Shown one piece after another: positions 19,208 to 28,635 of a DNA stretch of 64,000 nt. Numbering within the stretch: position 1 is the stretch's first letter; each line of letters starts with the position of its first letter. The stretch spans positions 34,448,894 to 34,512,893 of the forward strand of contig CM020618.1 of NCBI GenBank assembly GCA_009829735.1, given 5' to 3'. Under the pieces are notes generated by a model, which was not told the DNA's origin, did not search any database, and worked only from the letters and a program-made list of their open reading frames with translations. Source of the DNA: Pyropia yezoensis (lineage: Eukaryota; Rhodophyta; Bangiophyceae; Bangiales; Bangiaceae). The translations under genes and the position numbers were made by a program.

Positions 19208-20525
19208 TTTTGAGTACCGATCTGGCAGGCAACATGCCCTTGCCGACGGCCTTTCTCGGGTACCTACCGAGGGTCTGGACACTACCTCAGTCGATGAGGA
19301 CATCTCCATCGTGGGGGTAGTCACGCGCTCGGGCCAGGCGTTGGACCCCGAGGCGCCAGGGAAAAAGAAGTACTTGCCCCTGTCCCTAGACGAGGTGGTG
19401 ACGGCCCAGGCCGAGGACCCCTTTTGCAAGTCGCAGAGGGATACGCTGGATACGGTGGCGGAGACGCGGTTCTTTATCGGAGACGATGGCCTCCTCTTGA
19501 GGAGGGGGGTATACCAGGGGACCGAACAACTTGTCGTCCGCGCATCCCTCAAGGACAGTATTCTTGAGAGGGAGCATAATGCTCCCACAGGTGGACACCT
19601 GGGGTCAAGTAAACTCTACCAGACCCTGAGGACCAGGTACTACTGGCCGTCCATGGTGGTGGACATCTATAGTTGGGTGGCTGCCTGCACAAGTTATGCG
19701 CAGAACCGTCTGACGGAACGGCGGCCTACTACGGCTATGTTACTGTTCCCGGCCAAGGAGCCCTTTGCCGCTTTGGCAATGGACATCCTTGGGCCACTGC
19801 CAGTGACCGAAAAGGGCAACCAGTACCTCCTGGTCATCTGCGATCGCTTCACGAAGCGTACGCGAGCGATCCCTCTGGCAGAGATCACGGCCATGTCGGT
19901 CGTGTCAGCCTTCCTAGATCACTGGGTTGCCGCGTATGGCATCCCGGACAGTACACTATCGGACAATGGGCAGCAATTTGCGTCCGTACTGCTTCAGGGA
20001 GTGCTGGATATGTTGGGGGTTAAGGCAAACTATGCCACCCCCTACCACCCACAAACTAATGGGCAGGTCGAGCGCTTCAACAAAACTATTGTTCGGCAGC
20101 TGCGCCACTATGTGAGTGAGCACGTGAAAACGTGGGACCAATACATTTCTATTCTTACGACTGCCTACAATTCGCAGGTTCACTCATCTACCGGGGAAGT
20201 ACCCCTCGCTTTTGTGACCCCGCGTCGCGTGCGGTCTATTGCCGTACGGCGGCCGCTCCCAACTAGGGAGGCCGATGGAAGTACGCCTACTCCCACTGAG
20301 AGTAAGGCGCAGCTAGCTGCTAGGCTTGAAAAACTCATCCCTAAAGTGAGGGCTGAGATGGACAAAGCGCAAAAGCGCTACAAGCGTACTTTCGACAAAA
20401 AGGTGCGCAATGCTAAGCATGTCCCCGAGCAGGGTGACTGGGTACTGGCTCATTCACACACCCCAACTGGGGGTAAGTTGGTGCTCCAGACGAAGGGGCC
20501 ATACCAGGTCCTTCGTACTGATTGA
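19128..20525 (+). pseudogene. Ty3/gypsy RNase H tail and integrase, copy 2
   Basis: Frame 0 carries the RNase H end from about 19180, then the integrase as in copy 1, to the shared TGA at 20523-20525. The zinc-binding domain keeps H-x6-H but reads CTSYAQNR where copy 1 has CTSCAQNR, so the last zinc ligand is Tyr. The catalytic D, D, E are intact (MDILGPLP, LSDNGQQF, GQVERFN). Beyond the TGA only about 38 codons of the integrase C-terminus remain before the deletion junction at 20640. Confidence 0.88.
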
Positions 20526-20752
20526 CGGCGGTTCACCATCGAAAGTGACGATGGGGTCCGCACAGTAAACGGACAGGACGTGGTCAAATTTGCACCACCG
20601 CCTGAAGGCGACCCATCTTGGGCGCGGGCGCTGGAAGCGTCCGTGTTACGTACTCGATGGGGGACAGCAAGTCGCGCCCCCAACGCCGAGACGTGCGTTT
20701 ACGCACCCCCTCACAGGGCCGACCGGGTCGGTCGGAACTGAGGAGAGGGGAG

Positions 20753-21221
20753 TGTGGCAGTATTGACCCCCAGGTAGGGGGGCAACACGTGCCATGCAAG
20801 GGGCGGCAGGCCACTAGCCTGACCCGTTCCTCCCCCTGCATTTGGGTCCATATTCCCTAAATTTGGGATAGTTAGCTTAGTAGTAAATCCAACTTGGATT
20901 TGAGGGTTTTCCGCATTTATCGTCTTGAATTTTCGTGTGGCCCGGTGGGCAGGTGCTCGGGTGGGAGATTCTGAGTGGCGAGATTCTGAGGGGACCCTGG
21001 GTGGATAAGGGGAGGGACAGCGGGGCTTGGCCCTGCTTCCCCGTCCCGACCAAGAAACTGTTGGACCACACACCATCTTCTTGTTTGTCAGTGGGGGGAT
21101 TGCCCCACAACAGGGATAGAGTGTGTGCGACTTGCACTTCTTTCGGTTCCCCCGACACGGGAGGTAGCCCTTGTGCACCGCCCCAACTTGGGTGTCGCGT
21201 GTGCGAGAGGTTTTTGCCACA
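20753..21221 (+). repeat. 3' LTR of Ty3/gypsy copy 2 (469 bp)
   Basis: TGTGGCA...TGCCACA ends and a length of 469 bp match the LTR at 4080-4548, with scattered substitutions. A polypurine tract directly precedes it. The sequence after it (ctctccttc) is unrelated to that following the copy 1 LTR. Confidence 0.9.
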
Positions 21222-21249
21222 CTCTCCTTCTATTGGCCACGCGACCCCG

Positions 21250-21545
21250 ACACTCAGAGGCCGCACCCGGCGTTCCTGCTGCGTTCTCGGGCACCTCACT
21301 CTGCGACCGTCCCCCGCTCTCATCCCAAGGCCTCGCAAGGCGGGCCCCTCCCCGCCGCACCCACCACAAGGAGCCGTATCTTGCCGTGTGCCCTTCCCGC
21401 AGCCCCCCGCCCCCATCCCACGGCCCCGCACGGCTGTACCCCCCCCGCTACATTCCCCACCTGGAGTAGTTCTGGAGCGTGTGCCCCTCGCGCAGCCCCC
21501 TGACCCCTCCCAGGGGCGCGCGTGGCGGTCCCCCCCTGCCACGCG
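21250..21545. repeat. Diverged tandem repeat, about 87-90 bp unit, three units
   Basis: A GC-rich unit recurs about three times. Each unit carries a cgcag/cgcgcagccccc block, a (ccc)ca(c/g)ggc block and ends in a C run before the next gccgc/ccgct start. It lies between the Ty3/gypsy LTR and the Harbinger remnant. There is no coding evidence. Confidence 0.5.
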
Positions 21546-21733
21546 CCCCGTGGGCCCAGCCGGTCTGGGAACGTGGTCTGCGCCACCGGGCCCTACCGCT
21601 CTGAAGGGGGCCCCTGGCCAGAGGTCGTCGCCGTGGTTGCACCCAGCGCTTTCCTTCCCTCCTCTCTTGTCGCGCTACGCCTGCACGTCCACCGCGTCCC
21701 TCGGCCGCGCGCGGGCCGTGCGAGTGTGCTGTT

Positions 21734-23274
21734 GTGCTCCGTGATTGTTGGGGCGGATGCGCAGCCGTGTGTCCTTGCGCGATGGGAACTGACACGTCTG
21801 TGGCTCTTTTTGCGTCTTGCCTATCGTTCCGACGCCCTTCCAGTCTGTGTTGTGCTTTGACTGTTTGTGTGTTGACTGCACTGGTTCCTGGACCGCTTAC
21901 GCAGGGAGCGCCCGTGGACTCAGAAGATGACGAGGACGCTGTCGTCGCCCTCGCCACCCACCGACACATGACCACATTGCGCCTGCTACAGCTGCGCGTC
22001 TTGAGGTCGCGCATTTATCGCCGGCGCCGGGGCTCCATCCTCGGCCGGCGCGGCAACAAAAGTCGCGACTTTCCTGATGCGGTGCGGCGCATGCGCAAGC
22101 ATTACTGTGAATTGGACGAGCAGGAGCCCGTGTACGATGAGAAGGACTTCGAGCTACGCTTCCACGATCCGCGTGTTGTTTTCTCCCGTATCAACAGCGC
22201 CATCAAGACTGAGCACTGGTGGCAGCAGCAACTAAACGCCACCGGCCGGCCACAAGCCCACCCCCTGCAAAAGCTCATTGGCGCCTTTCCTGTTATTGCT
22301 TAGAAGGAGTGCATGGACCGCGGCGAAGAGTACTTTGCTTTGATCAAGACGACGATCTCCTTCGCAACTAATCGGCTGGTGGCCTTCGTTCTGTGCACGT
22401 ACCAGAACGAGTAATTGTGGGCGCCGACTCTGGAGGACCTGAGGCGTATCATGCGTCGCAACGCTGAGAGGGGCCTGCCAGGCTGTATTGGCAGTCTGGA
22501 CTGCTCCCACTGGGAGTGGAGCACATTCTTAACTGCACACGCCGGCATGTACCAGGACGGGCACGGGAAGCGCATGGTCATGCTTGAGACCATCCGTGAT
22601 GAAGACATCTGGATCTGGCACATCTACGCCGGGGCACCTGGCAGCAATAATGACCTCAATGTGCTTGCGCACAGCCCGCTCATGACCAAGGTGTCCCAGG
22701 GGCGTTTGCCCCCGTCTGGGCTGTCTATTCTGGGAATGGGACCCGCTTTTGCATACCATATTACCTCGTGGACGGGATGTTCCCGCGCTATGCTTTCCTC
22801 ATGCAGCCGCATGCAGAGCCCTCCACAGACAAAGAGCGTACTGTTCATCGTCTGCAACAGGCGGTACGGAAGGAAGTTGAGCGTCTCTTCGCCGTACTGA
22901 CGCGCCGCTTTAAAGTACCTCTGTATCCTGCCCGTGCCCACTCTGTGTCTAGCCGAATCAGTACGGCGAAGGCGATTGCCATTTTGCGCAACATTGTTAC
23001 TGAGCAGCGCCGCGATAGGTACGTGTCGCGTTCTCGCCCAGGGTATGGACAGGGAGGACCTGGTGTGGGGGAAGGTAAGGGCACGGAAAGCGGCGCTGGA
23101 GAAAATGGCGGCGGAAGCTGTGGTGGAGCAGATGGCAGTGGAAGCGGCTCTGGAGGTGGCCCACATGACGGGGCCGCCCCAGAGTCTCAGCGCGGTGGAG
23201 GATGTGCAGACGGTGGCGATGGGAGTGCATGTGAGGAACCACCCACACATGGGCAGCCCGCAACGTACTCTTGA
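21734..23274 (+). pseudogene. PIF/Harbinger-type transposase, broken
   Basis: The recognisable part runs from about 21920 to 23110. It begins with HRHMTTLRLLQLRVLRSRI and a basic segment, then the DDE_4/plant-transposase domain: first Asp in GCIGSLDCSHWEW, second in GAPGSNNDLNVLAHS, Glu in RKEVERLFAVLTRRF. All three catalytic acids survive. The frame is broken by TAG at 22301, a TAA near 22412 and a frameshift near 22755, after which the text continues in frame 1 (VDGMFPRYAFLMQPH). The tail from about 23050 is Gly-rich. No target-site TTA/TAA duplication or terminal inverted repeats were found, and no Myb-like partner gene is nearby. Confidence 0.8.
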
Positions 23275-25097
23275 TGGTGTCAGCGACCCATGCCAGCCAA
23301 TAGGGCAACAGGGTGCGGGGACCAGGATAGAGATGGTGATGGTGGTGGGTCTGGGGAAGAAGACGGCGCGACGTCGGTGGTGATCGATGGGAGTTCAAAG
23401 GGTTAGGGTCGTCTTTGATCTGTGTCAGTCGTTTCCCGTCCGGTCTCCCTCGGTGGCGCCGACACCGACGCACTATGTACTCGCGTCGGGGCACCCGAGG
23501 TGCCCCAAAGCATGCATTTCCCCGTCGCGCCGCCGGTAGGCACGAAACGGCCCAGAAACAAAGCATGGCTCTTAAAACAAAGCATGTGCGGGCGTGCGCA
23601 CTACAGGAGTGCAGCCCCAGTTCGCCCCAAACGAAGGGGTCCGGCGTGCGGCGCCTAGTGCGCCGTCCCATCCGGCCCCAGACACAAGTCGGTCCGAGAC
23701 GCCAGGCGGTCCGAGGGTCCGAGAGGCGTGTAAGCACGGTTCGATCGAGTCCACCGAATCGGCCAGCGGGCTGGACAATCACATCGCTGCAATGCTGCAG
23801 CGAGGACATTCTAACGGACTCGCCAGCTGTGGCAGATGTGGCTCGTCATGGGTGCTGACCGTGGCGCCTTTCGACAGGCCATGATGGGTTGTCGATGGCT
23901 GCGGCTGACTCATCTTGAGTCTGGAAGGTACACCGCGTCATGCCCCACAATACAAGGAATTGATACATGTCGCCAGGAGTTGGTTCGCCAGGATCTGTAA
24001 GGAGAGGTTCCAGATATTATCCCTTAGGTATGAGGCATGGGATTACGGGGGAAATCCTTACAGTGCAGCAGCAAGTGGGGAGTGGCGGCGGTGGGGGTGC
24101 ACCTGGAGGTGGTGGGGGAGGGGGTGGCAGCGGTGGGGGTGCGCCCGGAGGTGGGAAGGCAGCCGATGGAGTATGAGGGGGCGGGGTAGGTGGTGCTAGG
24201 GCGCTCGGGGTCGAAGCCGGATTGAGTCCTGCGCTCACCCCGGTGTTGGTTAATGGAACGAAGATTCCCGAAACCTCAAACCACAACAACACACACAGAG
24301 ACCACAGTCACGCGCCCAGGAAGGAACAGGTAAGAGCATAGCCACCAATGTCGACTATCGCTCCCAACGGTTCATTTTAGAACGCCACGTGTGCTTACGT
24401 GTACGCCCCTGAGTGGTTGGACTCGTGGACTATCGTCGAACTAATGAGTCATCCCGGGGTGAAGGACTTGATGTCGTGACGGGGGCTACAAGCAAGCCAC
24501 CTGTCCCGGCGCAGCTCGGTTTAGTCGGTTCGTTTGAACGCGTTTCAGGTGGACGGTCATGCTGTCGAACGCCAATGTCGTGACCAACGAGACCAGTTTT
24601 CCAGCCTAAGTGGCCGAATGACCACCTGCGCGGTACATATTCAGCCGTTCTCGAGCACTTTACGACTGGTTCGACCGGATCTTGTCAAATTTACCGAAAT
24701 CCTTTTTCAATTCTTTGGCGACGAAAGCGTGTATGAGATGATCACTGTGACTCTTGGCGGCCGGTCGACACAGAGATGATCCGGCACGGCCCCCTCGGCA
24801 GCTCTGGTGTGCCCGGGAGCGCCCACACACCCCTGGCCTCCTGTCCTGCGCCATGCCGTCCTCACTTGTTCTCCAGACCTCCTTCTCGATCACGATTGAT
24901 CAGCCTCGGACAGGAAGAGTTCGGGTTGATTCGACCTGAAGGTCCCTTCAGGACCCCTTGCGGGGGCCTCCGACGGTCCCCAAGTACGTACTTCTGATCG
25001 GAGAACTCGGATGAGCCTGTCCTGCTTCCAAGCTATTGAGCGGTGAGCTACACGCGTGCGGCCAGGAGGGCCGACACGTCTGCACAGGGGCAGTACT
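23275..25097. other. Non-coding stretch with GGT-repeat tract
   Basis: No gene is supported. A short Gly-rich frame (23967-24176) encoded by GGT/GGG repeats follows a basic peptide and is probably low complexity only. An 82-90 bp dispersed repeat lies at 24249-24338. The remainder to 25097 shows nothing recognisable. Confidence 0.5.
24249..24338. repeat. 82-bp dispersed repeat, copy b
   Basis: Same orientation as 4848-4929, from taatggaac to aacaggtaagagc, with different flanks on both sides. Shared words include gattcccg, accacaac, cacacacagagaccacagt, cccaggaaggaacaggtaagagc. Confidence 0.6.
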
Positions 25098-25212
25098 GTG
25101 CTTCCTGTAAAAAATGGATGTTGACGGTATGTGAAGGAGCCGATCCATTGGTCCAGACAGCGATTTTCATCACCTTCACGTACCGTCAACATCCATTTTT
25201 TACAGGAAGCAC
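25098..25212. repeat. 40-bp near-perfect inverted repeat (115-bp stem-loop)
   Basis: The arm at 25098-25137 (gtgcttcctgtaaaaaatgg onward) is complementary to 25173-25212 with a single mismatch. The 35-nt loop carries gatccattggtccagac. It lies in a stretch without genes. Possible explanations are a foldback element, a miniature inverted-repeat transposon reduced to its arms, or the gene for a hairpin RNA. Confidence 0.85.
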
Positions 25213-25619
25213 TAAAGGTCATGCTGAGCAAGGCCGCTGATTAGATGGAACCCGAAAAATCTCGCAGCCGAGGGCGACTATGTGCAGCAATGACGCAGTG
25301 CGGCCGTAGTTCTCAGAAGTGCTGCCTGCTGGGGATCAACACAAGCGTCCAATCAAATAGTCGAGATCAACCAGGTCAGGGGATCAGCGCAAGAGATTCG
25401 CGGCACGCGACATCGAAGCACGAGCCTGGGTCTCGAGTTCAGCCATATACTACGACAGGCAGGATGGGAAGTTCGACAGCCATGCAGCACGCCCTTGAAC
25501 CGCAAGACTGACATAAGGATGCGGATCAAAGGCCGGGTTTTAATTTCGATGGGCAATCATTGAAGCGAGACGATTGTGGGAGGCCTCTGCAGGCCCCACA
25601 ACCAAGGATGGCACTAATA

Positions 25620-26060
25620 CGATGCATTAAATTAATTCAATTAATTATAATTTGAAGATGAATTTAATGAGTTGGCGCTTTCCCGTTTTTTAATGAGCTG
25701 TAAACGAAATGATGAGTGAGCCCTGCTCCCCCCCCCCCCCCCCGCCCTTCTTCCCACTGCCCCTTGCTTAGTTCGTTACAAAATTGTTTACTTCCGCCGC
25801 GCCACGGAGCATCCACAGCAGGACTGGCTCTGCGCGATGGTACGTCGCTCACGCGGACGCTGCCACTGGTGCCGCCACTGCTGTCGTTGCCACTGCAGAC
25901 GAGAGCGCGATGATGTTTGGAGGGCAGTGTACGCGCGACGAAGTGATGGGGTGCGCTCCACGGCGTCGCGGCAGCGAGGTCCGGCCCAGTTCAGCAAAAA
26001 ACAACAGATTACTTAAACATCAAGAATTAATAGGTTAATCTATAGATTAATCCATCTGGG
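25620..26060. other. AT-rich island with palindromes
   Basis: Two AT-rich patches, 25620-25690 and 26000-26060, stand out from the GC-rich surroundings. The first has arms cattaaatt and aatttaatg about 28 bp apart; the second has a 21-bp near-perfect palindrome (ggttaatctatagattaatcc, 26033-26053). A C run lies near 25727-25742. No gene is visible. Confidence 0.5.
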
Positions 26061-28635
26061 ATGTTAAAAATCCCCTTTTTTTCCATCCATGCCCACGGCC
26101 CATTGCTCTCCGCTCTCAGTGCCACAATGAAGCTCGGACCTGATGTGGCCGACTTCGGGCGGCTCGCGCGCATTCTGCGTTGGCGCATCCCCGGAATGGA
26201 AATGATAAATATCTAGCCTTGATAAGCTCAACCCGAAGACGTATAGCCAGGGTATTTTCGCGAACGCGCTATCAGTCCGACATCGGCTTGAGGGGCACGG
26301 CGCCGCGGGCGACGGCCGCAGCCGCCCGCGGCGGTCCCCCAACGCCACCCCCGTCGGGCGGCGACCGCCACCCCCGCCGCCGTCGCCGTCGCCGGCCCCG
26401 GCCGACCGGTTGGGGGACAAATACCGTGCGCCAGTTGGCGGTTGGGGGCGCGGTCCGACCTGCGCAGCACACCGCCGCGGGCGGGCGAACGTGGGCGGGC
26501 CGAGCTCGGAGCGGGCGCTCCCGCCAAGGGGTGCCCTTCCCCAGGGCAGGGCAGGCGGGCGCCGTAACAAATCTAGATACAGAGGGACTGCGCTTGGAGC
26601 GGGGCGGTGTGCCCCGCTGCCGCCGTCGTGGCCACCCTGACGCCGCCGCCGGCCGCCGTCGGCTGCCGCCCCCGGGGGGCCCCTCCCCGCTCAGTACCGC
26701 AGCCGCCAGCAACAGCGGGGCGCGCACCGGCGGCGCCCAGCTGGATGCCCGCCCCGGACGGTGGCGGCCGGTAGCGGGGTGGCCGCCACCGGCCCCGCCG
26801 TCGCCGACCGGCACTCCCGACGCTCATCCGGGAGCGGCGGCGGCCGCCGACGCCGACGGCAGCCAGCGCCATCGCGCCCACCCCCACGGCCGCGCGGCCG
26901 TCCCGCGCAGCGCCGTTGGGGGACGGAGGTTTGGGGAGGAGCGGGGTGTGGGCGGGGGCTGTTCGGGGGTGGGGGAGGTGCCCGCCACCACCACTGGCCC
27001 GCCTTGCGAGGCAGGCGGGGCGGCACGCGGGGCGTATTGCGCCGCGCGCGGGCGGCGGCGGTGGCCCGAACGAGGCGGTCCCGTATGCGTGTGCATACAG
27101 TGTCGTCTATCTGTCCATGCGACGCCAACGATGTGCTGGCCGCGTCGCAGCCGACGCCGCCCGCGGCGGGCCCCGGCCGCGGCCCGCCCACGGCCAGCCA
27201 GGGCGGGGCCGGCGGCTGTGCGCTGCGCTGGATCTCATGTTGCCGGGCGCCGGTATGCGATGGCCGACGCGGCTGTCGACAACCCGCCCGTGGGTGCCGC
27301 GCCCGCCAGCGAGCAGCCGGGGGGGGGGGGCACTGCGTGGTGCGGGGCCCCCCGTCGCGGCGGCGGCCGGGAAGTTGGCCCCGGCCACCGCCAACCAACT
27401 TCCCGGCCGCCGCCGCGAGGGGGGCTTTCTAAAGGCGCTGCCGCTGGCCGGCCGCCCTCCCGCGCGGCCGTGCACGTCGGTCATTGGCGCTGCGGCCGCG
27501 TCGGGCGTGCCGCCGTCGCGCCCGCCGCGGTCCGTCCCGGTGGGCGGCTGCCGTCTTTCTTTTCCGTTGCTGTTGCTGTTACCTGCGATCGCGCGCCGCT
27601 GAGGGCGGTCGGCCACGGCCACCCGCATCTCCCCGGCGGCGCCCCGCACACGCCTGCTGTGCCGTCGCGCCGTCGCCCGGCGCCCGCGCGCTGCGGCCGC
27701 CGCCGTGGGCGTGCCGTCTTGCCTGCCGACGCGACGGGCGGCAGCGGGGTGGCGGGCGCAGCGTGCGCGCCAGTGCCAGGAGGGAGGGGGAGAGGCGGCG
27801 GGGGGGAAGGGGGTCTCGGATCGGTTGACCGGCACCCCGTGGGTGCGCCGGCGGCGGCGGCGCCGCCATGCGCCGCCGGTTTTTCGCCTGCCTGGGCCGG
27901 CCCCGCCGGAGCAGCGGCGGCCGCGACGACGCGGACGGCGGTGGTGGCGGCTGCGGCGGCGGCGGCGACGGCGGCGGTGGGATCGCGGTAGCGTCGACGG
28001 GCGGCGGGGTGGTGCGGCCGACGGCGGCGGGCGACGCCGCCGTGCCAGAGGCGGCCGCGAGTGGCATCGCCGCCGTGGACGTCGCGTCGGCGGCGGGCGA
28101 CGGCGGCGGGCCACTGCCGCCCGCCTCGCGGCGGCCTGCAGCCGCCGTTCGGGACCCGCCGGCGAGGGTGCCGCTGCCGGCGCGCGCGGCGGGGGGGGCC
28201 GCCGCTCTGAAGGCGGCTGCGGCGGGGGGGCCCGCCGCTACGGGCGCCGCCCCCGCGGCTGGCGCTGGCGGCAAGGCGCTCGCGGTGGTTGTCCCGGCCG
28301 TAGCGGCGGCGGCTGGCGGAATCGCGGCAGGTAGCGCGGGCGGCGCAGACGGCATTGACCAAGGGCCCACCGGCGGCGGTTGCGGTGCCGCGGGCGACCG
28401 CGCCGCGGGCGGCGAGTGTGCTGTCGAGGGCAGCGCGGCCGCCGCCGGCCAAGGGCCCACGTGCGGGGGTGGCGGTGCCGCGGGCGGCTGCGCCGCGGGC
28501 GGCCAGGGCGCCGACGCGTGCGCCGCGCACGACCCCGGCCAAGGCCATACCCGCGTGGGTGGCGGCGCCGCGCGAGGCGGCGGCGCGGGCGGGGTCCGCC
28601 CCGACGAGGACGCGGAGGCGTTCGGGGGTTTCCCG
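26061..28635. other. GC-rich stretch upstream of the NLR-like gene
   Basis: Long frames are open on both strands here because GC content is extreme; they encode only Ala/Gly/Pro/Arg low complexity and I do not call them genes. A 24-bp perfect inverted repeat lies at 27355-27378 and 27395-27418. The NLR-like frame is open from 27868, so an Ala/Gly-rich N-terminal extension of that protein cannot be excluded. Confidence 0.5.
27355..27418. repeat. 24-bp perfect inverted repeat, 16-nt loop
   Basis: The arm from tcgcggcggcggccg to aagttgg (27355-27378) is the exact complement of 27395-27418. Predicted to form a very stable GC hairpin about 1.2 kb upstream of the NLR-like start. Confidence 0.8.

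Larger units (their letters stand above)
15001..21221 (+). mobile_element. Ty3/gypsy retrotransposon, copy 2 (5'-truncated, degenerate)
   Basis: Gag, protease, RT, RNase H, integrase, polypurine tract and a 3' LTR are present in order on the plus strand, but no LTR resembling 20753-21221 exists upstream of gag. Lesions are in-frame TAG at 15292 and 15844, TAA at 16069, a frameshift near 16045, TAG at 17714, a small frame-changing deletion in RNase H near 19175, TGA at 20523, and a deletion at 20640/20641 that removes the chromodomain and the whole antisense-ORF segment found in copy 1. The deletion breakpoints share one T. The element is an inactive copy of the family at 1-4548; the exact left end is uncertain. 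Confidence 0.9.

Noticed and set aside
25620..26060. Replication origin or centromere-like AT island
   Set aside because: Only two short AT patches with small palindromes; no supporting motif.
26180..27991. 603-codon plus-strand frame upstream of the NLR-like gene
   Set aside because: Arg/Pro/Ala-rich shadow of GC-rich DNA; competing frames on the other strand are just as long.
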